Assembly (NCBI RefSeq): GCF_000935215.1
Contig: NZ_JXXD01000015.1
Span: 1 to 64,000 of the forward strand
Length of the DNA stretch: 64,000 nucleotides
Direction: 5' to 3'
From: Stutzerimonas stutzeri
GTDB lineage: Bacteria; Pseudomonadota; Gammaproteobacteria; Pseudomonadales; Pseudomonadaceae
Below the pieces are notes generated by a model, which was not told the origin of the DNA, ran no database searches, and saw only the letters and a list, made by a program, of their open reading frames with translations. Below are positions 43,848-51,362 of the stretch, one piece after another (within the stretch, counting starts at the first letter, position 1; every line of letters starts with the position of its first letter). Made by a program: the position numbers and the translations under genes.

Positions 43848-45760
43848 TCGTCGGTACCGCCGGCCATATCGACCATGGCAAGACCGCACTGCTGCAAGCC
43901 CTCACCGGGCAACAGGGCGACCGCCGCCGCGAGGAGCGCGAGCGCGGCATCACCATCGACCTCGGCTACGTCTACGCCGACCTCGGTGAAGGCAGCCTCA
44001 CCGGCTTTATCGACGTGCCGGGCCACGAGCGTTTCGTGCACAACATGCTGGCCGGCGCCAGCGGCATCGACTGCGTGCTGCTGGTGGTCGCCGCCGACGA
44101 TGGCGTCATGCCGCAGACCCGCGAACACCTGGCCATCGTCGAGCTGCTCGGCATCCGTCGCGCGCTGGTAGCGCTGACCAAGATCGACCGCGTCGAGCCG
44201 GTGCGCATCGCCGAAGTCCAGCAGCAGATCGAAGCCCTGCTGGCCGCCGGACCACTGGCCGGCGCGCCGATCTTCCCGGTCTCAAGCATTCGCGGCGACG
44301 GCATCGACGCCCTGCGCACCGCGCTGATCGAAGAAGCCGCACGCACCGCCGCACGCAGCGACAGCGGCCACTTCCGCCTGGCCATCGACCGCGCCTTCAG
44401 CGTCACCGGCGCGGGTGTGGTGGTCACCGGCACCGCCTTTGCCGGGCGCGTACGAATCGGCGACGAACTATTGCTCGGCCCCGTCGGCAAACGCGTGCGC
44501 GTCCGTGGTCTGCACGCACAGAACCGTGAAGCGGGCGAAGCCCATGCCGGCCAGCGCGTGGCGCTGAATCTTGCCGGTGAGCGTTTGGCCGTCGAACAGA
44601 TCCATCGCGGCGACTGGCTACTGCACCCCTTGCTGCACGCGCCGACGCAACGCATCGATATCGACTTCCAGCTGCTGCCCGGCGAGGCCCACGAACTCAA
44701 GCACTGGACGCCGGTGCACGTGCACCTCGGCGCCCAGGACGTCACCGCGCGCGTCGCCCTGCTCGAAGATGCGAGCCTGGCACCGGGCGAACGCGCCTTT
44801 GCCCAATTACTGCTGAATGCACCGAGCCACGCCGTGCATGGCGACCGCATCGTCCTGCGCGATCAGTCCGCCCAGCGCACCCTCGGCGGGGGCCGCGTGC
44901 TCGACCCGTACGCACCACCGCGCAATCGCCGCCGCGCCGCACGGCTGGAGCAACTTCGCGCCCTCGCCCAGCCGAGCCTGGAGCAGGCATTGCCGCCGCT
45001 GCTCGCCAGCGCCGCCAACGGCATCGACCCACAAAGCCTGGAACGCCAGTTCAACCGCCCGCGCGATGGCTGGCAGCTGCCGCACGGCGTAGTGGAAGTA
45101 GGTACACGACTGGGCCCACGACTGTTCGATCAGGCCCGCTGGAGCGAACTCGAAACCACCCTGCTCGCCACCCTGCAGCGTTTTCACGAAGAACAACCCG
45201 ACGAACTCGGCCCCGACCGGGACCGCCTGCGCCGCTACGCCCTGCCGCAACTGGAACGGCCGGTGTTCATCGCCCTACTGGAACAGGCACTGGCCGCCGG
45301 CAGCATCGAAACCAGCGGCCCCTGGCTGCACCGCCCCGATCACCGGGTGCGCCTGAGCGATGCGGAAGAAGGTTTGAAGGAACGCCTGTGGCCGCTGCTC
45401 GAAGCCGGTCAGTTCGACCCGCCCTGGGTCCGCGACCTGGCACGGGGCCTCGGCGTCGATGAAACGCAGATGCGCAATCTGCTCCGCAAGCTCGCCCGCC
45501 TCGGCCTGTTGCAACAGGTGGTGAAAGATTTGTTCTACCCCGAGTTCACCATTCGCCAACTCGCGGGGCATGTACTGCAACTGGAAGCACAAAGCGGCGT
45601 GATCCGCGCCGCCGCCTTCCGCGACCGCATCCAGCTCGGCCGCAAACGCAGCATCCAGCTGCTCGAACACTTCGACCGCATCGGCCTCACCCGCCGCTTC
45701 GGCAACGAACGCAAAGTCCGCCAGGACAGTGCCTTGGCGATCCAGTCAGGCCTGGGGTAG
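43844..45760 (+). CDS. selB: Selenocysteine-specific elongation factor SelB
   Basis: This GTPase delivers Sec-tRNA to the ribosome at UGA codons with a bSECIS. It has 638 residues. G1 is [11 protein letters not shown] (4-14), and DVPGHERF and TKID (G3, G4) are present. Four C-terminal winged helices (about 370-638) bind the SECIS RNA. It starts at TTG 43844, overlapping the selA stop, with AGGAG 9 nt upstream. In the ancestral layout selC would have begun 38 nt downstream; only its 5' half remains there, cut by a prophage. Confidence 0.95.
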   Translation: MIVGTAGHIDHGKTALLQALTGQQGDRRREERERGITIDLGYVYADLGEGSLTGFIDVPGHERFVHNMLAGASGIDCVLLVVAADDGVMPQTREHLAIVELLGIRRALVALTKIDRVEPVRIAEVQQQIEALLAAGPLAGAPIFPVSSIRGDGIDALRTALIEEAARTAARSDSGHFRLAIDRAFSVTGAGVVVTGTAFAGRVRIGDELLLGPVGKRVRVRGLHAQNREAGEAHAGQRVALNLAGERLAVEQIHRGDWLLHPLLHAPTQRIDIDFQLLPGEAHELKHWTPVHVHLGAQDVTARVALLEDASLAPGERAFAQLLLNAPSHAVHGDRIVLRDQSAQRTLGGGRVLDPYAPPRNRRRAARLEQLRALAQPSLEQALPPLLASAANGIDPQSLERQFNRPRDGWQLPHGVVEVGTRLGPRLFDQARWSELETTLLATLQRFHEEQPDELGPDRDRLRRYALPQLERPVFIALLEQALAAGSIETSGPWLHRPDHRVRLSDAEEGLKERLWPLLEAGQFDPPWVRDLARGLGVDETQMRNLLRKLARLGLLQQVVKDLFYPEFTIRQLAGHVLQLEAQSGVIRAAAFRDRIQLGRKRSIQLLEHFDRIGLTRRFGNERKVRQDSALAIQSGLG

Positions 45761-45793
45761 GCTGGTCGTCGCTTCCTTTTCGCTTCTGGACCA

Positions 45794-45837
45794 AATAAGG
45801 AAGGCAATCGCACCCGGTGGTGCGGCCGGGCTTCAAA
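45794..45837. repeat. attL of the inovirus prophage: 5' half of selC
   Basis: This 44 bp sequence is identical to 56739-56782. It starts 5 nt before the tRNA-Sec gene and ends with the last base of the anticodon loop, 2 nt after the UCA anticodon. After it, the sequence departs from tRNA-Sec, so this copy is a truncated 5' half (tRNA fragment from 45799). Confidence 0.92.
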
Positions 45838-45940
45838 TCCTGTTTTATTATCGCTCGTCAGGGAACATCATTGGTTAATACTGGCTACTCGGCCCCACCT
45901 CGAAATTGGTTTTGGCCATCTCAAGTCTTTAAAGGTCTTT

Positions 45941-45964
45941 ATTTTCGACAGTTCTTCGACACTA
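45941..45964. repeat. Paired TTCGACA heptamers near attL (possible integrase arm sites)
   Basis: TTCGACA occurs at 45944-45950 and 45955-45961, 11 bp apart, with a related TTCGACC at 45965-45971. The 24 bp around the pair match 56671-56694, inside the integrase gene near attR, in 23 positions and in the same orientation. Such spaced heptamers on both sides of a core are typical of tyrosine-integrase arm-binding sites. Alternatively the left copy is a remnant of a second integrase 3' end. Confidence 0.5.
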
Positions 45965-47674
45965 TTCGACCGGAGTGATCAGTTTTAAGAAACGTTCATC
46001 TCTGAGCGCTTCAGACGGCTCCAACAACAAATCTGGATCTGCCTTCAAAGTTTCTTGTATGAATTTCTTTGTTTTCCCAAGCAACTCCTTTCCAGGCGTC
46101 AGATACAAACCAAACTGGGCATACCAATCGTCTGCGATTCCGTCAGCGATAGCTACATCTATCTGCCCATCTTTATTAAGCGCTAGATCTCGTCTATGCC
46201 TATGAATAAAGTTACGCAGCTTTCTTTTCGTCTCACCCTCAAGCTCTTTGATATGCGCCTCATGCACCTCACGCGCATCCTCAACAGAAATTCCATATAT
46301 ATTTGAAACATGCTGAGGATCGCAAAAATATGATTCTATCTCTTGATACTTTGTCACAAATAAGGAGATGCTCTTTTTTTCACAATCATCAATTAGCTTT
46401 ATTATATCTCTATCAGAGTCTATTTTTTCATCTCTATCAACGTGCAAAATTACTTCTGCAGTAGGAATTTGTTTATGCACAAACCCCTTTAATATTTTTG
46501 CGAAATCAACTTTCGCGCACCCTTCATAAGAATGAAGAACAAACTCATCTTCGCTCAGGCCGTTTGCGAGGATAAATTTTTTAAGGAATGCTTTTTTCTC
46601 TTTTATATTATCAACTTTATCTTCTGTGACGACTATGTATCTTAGCTTCTTTTTAGAAAACAAATAGTCAGCATCGGCAGCGCCAATATCTATGAGTATT
46701 TTACTTTCCTTTACATCTTCAAATACCCTGCCGCCTTGGAAGTGAACTACGTTCGCTTGATCTTCCAAGGCTTCCAAAATGTATCTAGAGTGAGTTGAAA
46801 AGACGATCTTCAAAGTCTCATTTGCTTTCGCCCGCTTGGCGAGCTCATGAGCTAGGTTCTTCTGTTTGGTCGGATGAATATGGGAGTCAGGCTCATCTAA
46901 CAGAATTATCTTCGGACTGAAGTATTCTATATAAGCAAATATCTGTATGACTTGGAGCAGCCCAGTCCCTACGGAGTCCAGAGGGAGTTCGATTCCGGCG
47001 TAGTCAACATGCACATGAATATATTCAGACTTATTTTCATCAAACCTTACAATTACTTTCACCTCTTCATATATGTTATTTACAGAAGAATGGAAAGCCC
47101 TCCACTTTTGCACGTCTTTACTTATCGAGTAAAGAATGTTCCGTAAGTAGTTATTGCTATCCCCGCGAGTTGCTGACTTCTTAACAGTGATTGAAACTTC
47201 ATATTTTTCTTGAGTTGGAATCCCAGCAATTCCCGGGACATAAACACAATACGGCTTGGCAATATTGCTTAACTCATCACCTAAAGCCTTTCCACCACTA
47301 AGCAAAGTACTAAATCCACCATTTTTTCCTTTAGATATTTTTAATGTGGATGAGTTGCCGTCAGAAAAAATAAACTCAATCCAAGCTCTATCTTTCTTTG
47401 TCCTAGAACCGGTTAGCCTTTTGCCGTGATAGAGATATTCAATGCTTTTAGTAGGTGTATATAGAAATTCACTAGAGTCAAGAGATAGCGTTTTCTGCCC
47501 CTTCGACCAAGTTCCGCCGGCCAAGCTTAGCGTTTGGCAACCAGAAATAGCGAACTGAATCCCTTGAATAAAGCTACTCTTCCCTGAGTTATTTGCCCCA
47601 ATAAATATGTTCAGGGACTTAAGATGAATGGATGCCTCGTCAATCTTCTTAAACTTCTTGATTTGAATATCCAT
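45962..47674 (-). CDS. OLD/PARIS-like AAA ATPase fused to a TOPRIM-type domain (prophage cargo)
   Basis: The 570-residue protein has an SMC/ABC-type ATPase domain (about 1-330): Walker A GANNSGKSS (26-34), Walker B LLDEPDSHIHP (about 256-266) and a D-loop/His segment FSTHSRYILE. A C-terminal domain follows with TOPRIM-like acidic motifs: VVTEDKVD (about 350), HVDRDEK (about 410) and the trailing FVTKYQEIESYF, reminiscent of DUF4435 in AriB. This layout fits OLD-family nucleases or a fused AriA-AriB (PARIS) protein, both antiphage. The GC content is markedly low. It lies alone at the left end of the prophage, the position where Pf phages carry cargo. Function is inferred. Confidence 0.75.
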   Translation of the reverse strand: MDIQIKKFKKIDEASIHLKSLNIFIGANNSGKSSFIQGIQFAISGCQTLSLAGGTWSKGQKTLSLDSSEFLYTPTKSIEYLYHGKRLTGSRTKKDRAWIEFIFSDGNSSTLKISKGKNGGFSTLLSGGKALGDELSNIAKPYCVYVPGIAGIPTQEKYEVSITVKKSATRGDSNNYLRNILYSISKDVQKWRAFHSSVNNIYEEVKVIVRFDENKSEYIHVHVDYAGIELPLDSVGTGLLQVIQIFAYIEYFSPKIILLDEPDSHIHPTKQKNLAHELAKRAKANETLKIVFSTHSRYILEALEDQANVVHFQGGRVFEDVKESKILIDIGAADADYLFSKKKLRYIVVTEDKVDNIKEKKAFLKKFILANGLSEDEFVLHSYEGCAKVDFAKILKGFVHKQIPTAEVILHVDRDEKIDSDRDIIKLIDDCEKKSISLFVTKYQEIESYFCDPQHVSNIYGISVEDAREVHEAHIKELEGETKRKLRNFIHRHRRDLALNKDGQIDVAIADGIADDWYAQFGLYLTPGKELLGKTKKFIQETLKADPDLLLEPSEALRDERFLKLITPVE

Positions 47675-47692
47675 TACGTCTGCAACACCTTT

Positions 47693-48208
47693 TTAATTTC
47701 CGCAGGCTTTTAATTTTTTGATTGCAGTTCGTTCGGTGGGATTGTCGTTATGCTGCTCCCACCAGAATTTGCACTCCGCCGTCTGGTAGCGCCTTTCCTG
47801 CTGGAGTCTCGCTAGCTCTGCTTCGCGATTTTCCTGCTGTTGGGCCTGCTGCCGCGTTCGCGAACTGGCTTGCGCCGCTGCCCGTTGCCGCATTTCAATC
47901 TGCGACTGTCGAGTACTTTGCTCGGCTTGCTTGAAGGCTTGCTGCATATAGAGAGCAGCTTCGTTTACGGCTGCCCGCATCCGCTGCTCCTGGATGTAGT
48001 CATAGAAGAGCTTGCCGCCCCATAAGCCGCCGACAATGATGATGGCGGCCAAAATAATGGCCTGGCTGGTGTCCATAGGACGGTGGGCGTGTTGGGGGCT
48101 GATTGGTTGCCAGCCTCGACGCTCATTGCGATCGTCGATTTCCTCGTCCATGTCGAAGCTGAGGTTGTTCAGCTGCTCGTCGATATCACGTCTATCCATG
48201 TGATCCAC
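47693..48208 (-). CDS. Single-pass membrane coiled-coil protein, inovirus-associated
   Basis: The 171-residue protein has an acidic N-terminal cytosolic segment and one transmembrane helix (about 48-68: SQAIILAAIIIVGGLWGGKLF). A long Gln/Arg/Glu-rich coiled coil follows (about 75-145), then a short C-terminal module with two cysteines (ECKFWWEQHNDNPTERT...KACG). I know no function. The C-terminal module resembles ends of other small Pseudomonas membrane proteins. It lies between the ATPase cargo gene and the repressor, with 18 nt before the cargo gene, so the two may be co-transcribed. Confidence 0.6.
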   Translation of the reverse strand: MDHMDRRDIDEQLNNLSFDMDEEIDDRNERRGWQPISPQHAHRPMDTSQAIILAAIIIVGGLWGGKLFYDYIQEQRMRAAVNEAALYMQQAFKQAEQSTRQSQIEMRQRAAAQASSRTRQQAQQQENREAELARLQQERRYQTAECKFWWEQHNDNPTERTAIKKLKACGN

Positions 48209-48273
48209 CTCCTAACCGTTCCTTGTTCCATGTACTCGGGCGTACCAGCGCCTAGTCACTTCCTTGGTGATCG

Positions 48274-48543
48274 CTATCCCGCGTCTTGACTGGTCAAGTT
48301 TCGGTTGGCCTCGTCGTAGTCGGGGCTTGTTTGCCCGCACTCAGGGGCGACTTTTCCGCTGGCCAGCCAAAGCGCGTAGTGAGGAAAAACCCGCACAAGC
48401 ACGTCCAGCTCTTCGCTGCTAACGCGAACAGTCTTATGTCTGATGTTCTTCCATCGGCTGTAGTTGATTTCGGAGGCACGGACTAACTCATCCAAGCCCG
48501 CCTTATAAATCAAAGCTATCGCTCTATCTTGTATTAATTCCAT
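48274..48543 (-). CDS. Prophage repressor-like DNA-binding protein
   Basis: This 89-residue protein has a helix-turn-helix-like N-terminal part (ALIYKAGLDELVRASEINYSRWKNIRHK) and a C-terminal tail VFPHYALWLASGKVAPECGQTSPDYDEA, a motif common to small Pseudomonas phage regulators. It is divergent from the excisionase-like gene, with dyad sites between them, the classical position of a phage lysogeny repressor (Pf repressor C analogue). The direct function is inferred. Confidence 0.65.
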   Translation of the reverse strand: MELIQDRAIALIYKAGLDELVRASEINYSRWKNIRHKTVRVSSEELDVLVRVFPHYALWLASGKVAPECGQTSPDYDEANRNLTSQDAG

Positions 48544-48561
48544 ATCGATCTAACAGGCTTC

Positions 48562-48639
48562 GAGTTTAACAATTGAACTCTAGCGGGCAGGAAGCTATAT
48601 TGTCTCTACGGTTTAACTATTAGACACAACAGTTAAACC
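48562..48639. promoter_or_regulatory. Operator region between prophage repressor and excisionase genes
   Basis: GTTTAAC or its complement occurs three times (48564-48570, 48611-48617 and 48632-48638). The last two form a perfect 9 bp inverted repeat (GGTTTAACT ... AGTTAAACC, 12 nt apart). The first is inside a second dyad (GAGTT ... AACTC). The layout is that of repressor operators controlling divergent phage promoters. Confidence 0.55.
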
Positions 48640-48685
48640 AGCGTATGCCAACAATGACCAACATAGTGCAACAAAGGCCAAGGAC

Positions 48686-48901
48686 ATGGAAGGAAACCTA
48701 CCGCCGAAAGACCTTCTCACCGCGCCACCTGTGATGCCGTGGCGGCAATTCGCTGACTGGATTCGCATGGGTGAAGAGCACGACGTGGTGTGGGGCTGGA
48801 TTCGCAACGGCTACATCCCCTCTCACAAGGTCGGCAAATACGTGATGGTGAACGTCGCGCTTCTGACCAAGCAGCTCATGGAAAAGGAGTGGGACGCATG
48901 A
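48686..48901 (+). CDS. Excisionase/MerR-type DNA-binding protein
   Basis: The 71-residue protein contains WIRNGYIPSHKVGKYVMVNVALL, given here for its winged-helix pattern, as in excisionases and small inovirus DNA-binding regulators. It is the first rightward gene of the prophage, divergent from the repressor, and probably directs excision or early transcription. The start codon ATG at 48686 follows AAGGACATGG. Confidence 0.7.
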   Translation: MEGNLPPKDLLTAPPVMPWRQFADWIRMGEEHDVVWGWIRNGYIPSHKVGKYVMVNVALLTKQLMEKEWDA

Positions 48902-48940
48902 TCCGCGCCGCCTACGGAAAGCCAGCCCAGGGGATGACCC

Positions 48941-49270
48941 ATGAACAGTTACCAGCGCCTTCCACATACTGCGGATTGCGCCTGCTCTGTCTGCTGGTCC
49001 AGACGCGAAATGGCGAAACCCGCTCGCTCCCAGTCCATACCCTGCGCCCAATGCCGCCCCGCATCTGCGGTGCCGATACGCACCTTACAAATGGGCCGCG
49101 TCGGTGGGATCTGGAAGCCCCTGCTTTCGGAATGGAAGGTGGAACCGACCTTTATCTGCGAGAAACACACGCGACCCGACCGACCGCCGAAGTATTGGAG
49201 CGTTGTGCTCGACACTGGCCGGCCAACGCCCTACGTCCCGATTCACGAACCGTTCGAGCTGGTGGGGTGA
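48941..49270 (+). CDS. Cysteine-containing hypothetical phage protein
   Basis: The 109-residue protein has CACSVCW and CAQC near the N-terminus and a CEKHTRP segment later, suggesting a zinc-binding fold. Its C-terminus (YVPIHEPFELVG) ends 4 nt before the next gene. This frame is preferred over the overlapping frame 48898-49278 because the cysteines and hydrophobic spacing look protein-like. No function is known. Confidence 0.55.
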   Translation: MNSYQRLPHTADCACSVCWSRREMAKPARSQSIPCAQCRPASAVPIRTLQMGRVGGIWKPLLSEWKVEPTFICEKHTRPDRPPKYWSVVLDTGRPTPYVPIHEPFELVG

Positions 49271-49274
49271 TGGT

Positions 49275-50051
49275 ATGAGACAGCCAACCGCTCTCGTCGC
49301 TTGTGAATTCTCCGGTCGCGTCCGTGATGCGCTGACCCGCGCCGGGTTCTACGCCGTCAGCTGCGACCTGCTGCCATCCGAGACCGAAGGTGAACACATC
49401 CAAGGTGATGTGCTGGAAGTGCTCGAATGGGGTTGGGATCTGCTGATTGCCCATCCGCCCTGCACGGATCTGGCAACGTCAGGTGCCCGGTGGTTTCCCG
49501 AGAAGATCGCTGACGGTCGCCAAGCACGCGCTCTGGATTTCGTACGCAAGCTGCTCGCCGCGCCGATCCCTTTCAAGGCGCTCGAGAACCCCAAGTCGGT
49601 TATCTCCGGTCAGATTCGCAAACCGGATCAGATCATCCAGCCCTGGATGTTTGGCCATGGCGAGCGCAAAGAGACCCACTTCTGGCTCCAGAACCTACCG
49701 CTCCTGGTACCGACCGAAATCGTCGACGGGCGCGAACCGACAGTGCATCACATGGCACCCGGACCGGACCGCTGGAAGAACCGCTCGCGAACCTACCAAG
49801 GCATTGCGGACGCTATCGCCGCGCAGTGGGGCGGGCATGTGATGAGTCAGCTCGCAAATCCAGCTCGACCTGTCCTGGTCCAGGGCCGCGCTCCCGGCTC
49901 GTCGGATCACGCTTCACCGATCCGTCGAACGGAAGCACGGGGCGAAGCCTTCACCCTTGACCCGGCACGAACCGAAACAGCCTCCGCTCGGGAGTGTGGG
50001 GAGTGCTTTTCCCCCCGCGCTCCTGAGCCCTCGGCGGCAAGAGTGGGATGA
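49275..50051 (+). CDS. DNA cytosine methyltransferase-like protein of the prophage
   Basis: The 258-residue protein begins [20 protein letters not shown], which resembles motif I of C5-cytosine methyltransferases. [12 protein letters not shown] (motif IV with the PPC catalytic Cys) and ENPKSVIS (motif VI-like ENP) follow. Conserved C-terminal target-recognition elements are not apparent, and the last 65 residues are low-complexity. It could modify phage DNA to avoid host restriction or could be a diverged enzyme. Start at 49275 has weak ribosome binding signals; it abuts the preceding gene. Confidence 0.65.
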   Translation: MRQPTALVACEFSGRVRDALTRAGFYAVSCDLLPSETEGEHIQGDVLEVLEWGWDLLIAHPPCTDLATSGARWFPEKIADGRQARALDFVRKLLAAPIPFKALENPKSVISGQIRKPDQIIQPWMFGHGERKETHFWLQNLPLLVPTEIVDGREPTVHHMAPGPDRWKNRSRTYQGIADAIAAQWGGHVMSQLANPARPVLVQGRAPGSSDHASPIRRTEARGEAFTLDPARTETASARECGECFSPRAPEPSAARVG

Positions 50052-50226
50052 CAAGGGCAAAGCCCTTGGTGTTAACCAACTAGAGAACACGCACAACGCG
50101 AACTTTTAACCCGTAGGCCAAGTAACAACCGAACAGCGGCAAAACGTGAAGTTGCCTGCTCGGGATCGCTCGGCCTGCAGAAAGCAAAGCAGCGCAATTA
50201 AGCGCAACTAGAGAGAGGAAACACAA

Positions 50227-50589
50227 ATGGCACGTTCGACTATGGAAGTTGCATTTCTCGGCACTCAACGCTTCGACGGTGAAGCGGGCCAGAAGTACAT
50301 CAAGGTCTTCTACGGCGATGAACCGGACGGCAAGACCGAACACGGCCTGTCGATCATCGGCATGGCAGCAGCGGACGAAGTAGCCGACGAAATCTTCGCA
50401 GCCGGCGCCAAGTTCGAGCCGCTGCAACTGGTGCGCATCCACTTCGAGATTGCCCGTGGTGGGCAGAACAAGGGCAAGAACCTAGCGCTGCAACTCGAAG
50501 CCGTGAAGCCACGCAACGGCACCGAAGCCCCGCGCACCCCGACCCCACAACCGCAAGCCAAAGCCGGCGAACCGGCCAAGGCCAACTAA
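50227..50589 (+). CDS. Inovirus single-stranded DNA-binding protein (gene V-like)
   Basis: The 120-residue protein begins MEVAFLGTQRFDGEAGQKYIKVFYGDEP. It has a Pro/Ala/Lys-rich C-terminal tail, as in ssDNA-binding proteins of Pf-type phages. It coats single-stranded phage DNA before packaging. AGAGGAAAC lies before the ATG. It starts the structural operon. The 175 bp in front (50052-50226) contain a small dyad (50054-50068) and probably the promoter. Confidence 0.7.
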   Translation: MARSTMEVAFLGTQRFDGEAGQKYIKVFYGDEPDGKTEHGLSIIGMAAADEVADEIFAAGAKFEPLQLVRIHFEIARGGQNKGKNLALQLEAVKPRNGTEAPRTPTPQPQAKAGEPAKAN

Positions 50590-50604
50590 CCGGGAGGGGC
50601 GGCC

Positions 50605-50784
50605 ATGTTGATCAGTGACCGAGTGATCTGCGACTGCTGCGGCAATGACATGGGCAAGCTCATGGCGCTGCCTGCGCCGCAAACCGATCTGCTGCCGGAT
50701 CTCAGCCTGCCGCCCCATTTCGCCGTCTGCCCCGACTGCGAACCCCTCGAACAAGCCGCCGACCTCCTCGAGGCCGGTGCATGA
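50605..50784 (+). CDS. Small zinc-ribbon-like phage protein
   Basis: This is a 59-residue frame with CDCCGND near residue 9 and CPDCE near residue 43, consistent with one zinc site. GGGAGGGGC precedes the ATG. Its stop overlaps the next start by 4 nt, which supports that it is translated. The function is unknown. Confidence 0.6.
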   Translation: MLISDRVICDCCGNDMGKLMALPAPQTDLLPDLSLPPHFAVCPDCEPLEQAADLLEAGA

Positions 50785-50996
50785 ATTTCCTTGCCTGTGA
50801 TGGTGACTGGCTGCAGGGCGCTGATGGCTCGCCCATCTGCTCCGGCTCGCTGGTAGCCCTCACGGTCGAGGAAATGCAGAGCCTCTACGGCGCTGCACTC
50901 ACCTGGGAACAGGTCACCGAGCTACAGGGCGAAGCCATTGTGTTGTTCGCCACCGTGTTTGGCTTCCTGGTCCTGAAAAAAGTCCTGAAACAGTGA
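50781..50996 (+). CDS. Putative minor coat/membrane protein
   Basis: The 71-residue protein has a hydrophilic N-terminal half and a C-terminal transmembrane helix (about 52-68, AIVLFATVFGFLVLKKVLK), with basic residues at the cytosolic end. This pattern fits an inovirus minor coat protein. Position directly before the major coat gene supports the idea. Confidence 0.6.
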   Translation: MNFLACDGDWLQGADGSPICSGSLVALTVEEMQSLYGAALTWEQVTELQGEAIVLFATVFGFLVLKKVLKQ

Positions 50997-51007
50997 GGTA
51001 ACAACCC

Positions 51008-51214
51008 ATGCAACACATCAAGACCCTGCGCCGCTCGCTCGGTGCCGCTGCTGCAACCGGCCTGCTGGCCGTTCAACAGGCCTACGCCGCTGTTCCGCCC
51101 GAAGCCACCGGCGCACTCGATGAAGCCGGCACCGACGTTGGCACCATCGGCTGGGCGGTGTTCGCCGTGATCATCGCCGCCATGGCGTTCAAGTACATGC
51201 GCCGCGCGCTGTAA
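51008..51214 (+). CDS. Major coat protein (gene VIII / CoaB-like)
   Basis: This 68-residue protein has a signal peptide of about 27 residues (MQHIKTLRRSLGAAAATGLLA, cleavage after AYA). The mature protein has an acidic N-terminus and one helix (WAVFAVIIAAMAFKY) ending in RR, as in filamentous phage major coat proteins. A terminator directly follows, as is usual for gene VIII. Confidence 0.8.
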   Translation: MQHIKTLRRSLGAAAATGLLAVQQAYAAVPPEATGALDEAGTDVGTIGWAVFAVIIAAMAFKYMRRAL

Positions 51215-51248
51215 CCGGAAACCGCGCACTGCAAGTGCCGAAGCAAAC

Positions 51249-51276
51249 AAACCCCGCTCCGGCGGGGTTTTCTCTT
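51249..51276 (+). terminator. Terminator after the major coat gene
   Basis: A 9 bp stem (AAACCCCGC/GCGGGGTTT) with a 4 nt loop is followed by TCTCTT. It lies 34 nt after the coat gene. In inoviruses it makes the coat transcript most abundant. Confidence 0.8.
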
Positions 51277-51290
51277 CAAGGGAAACGCCA

Positions 51291-51362
51291 ATGAGCTACG
51301 AACTGTACGTCCTGATCCTTTCCACCCTGGCGTTTTACCTCGTGTTTTTTGGGCGGGTGTGA
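51291..51362 (+). CDS. Short hydrophobic minor coat protein (gene VII/IX-like)
   Basis: A 23-residue hydrophobic peptide (MSYELYVLILSTLAFYLVFF...) is encoded directly after the terminator. AAGGG precedes it, and its TGA overlaps the attachment-protein start. It fits the small minor coat proteins capping the filament. Evidence is position and composition only. Confidence 0.5.
   Translation: MSYELYVLILSTLAFYLVFFGRV

Noticed and set aside
45838..45961. Possible small gene at the left prophage end
   Set aside because: No start with a ribosome binding site and no protein-like frame; it contains only the arm-like repeats.
48898..49278. Frame overlapping the cysteine-containing phage gene
   Set aside because: Codon pattern and residue composition favour the 48941-49270 frame; the overlapping frame has no protein-like spacing.
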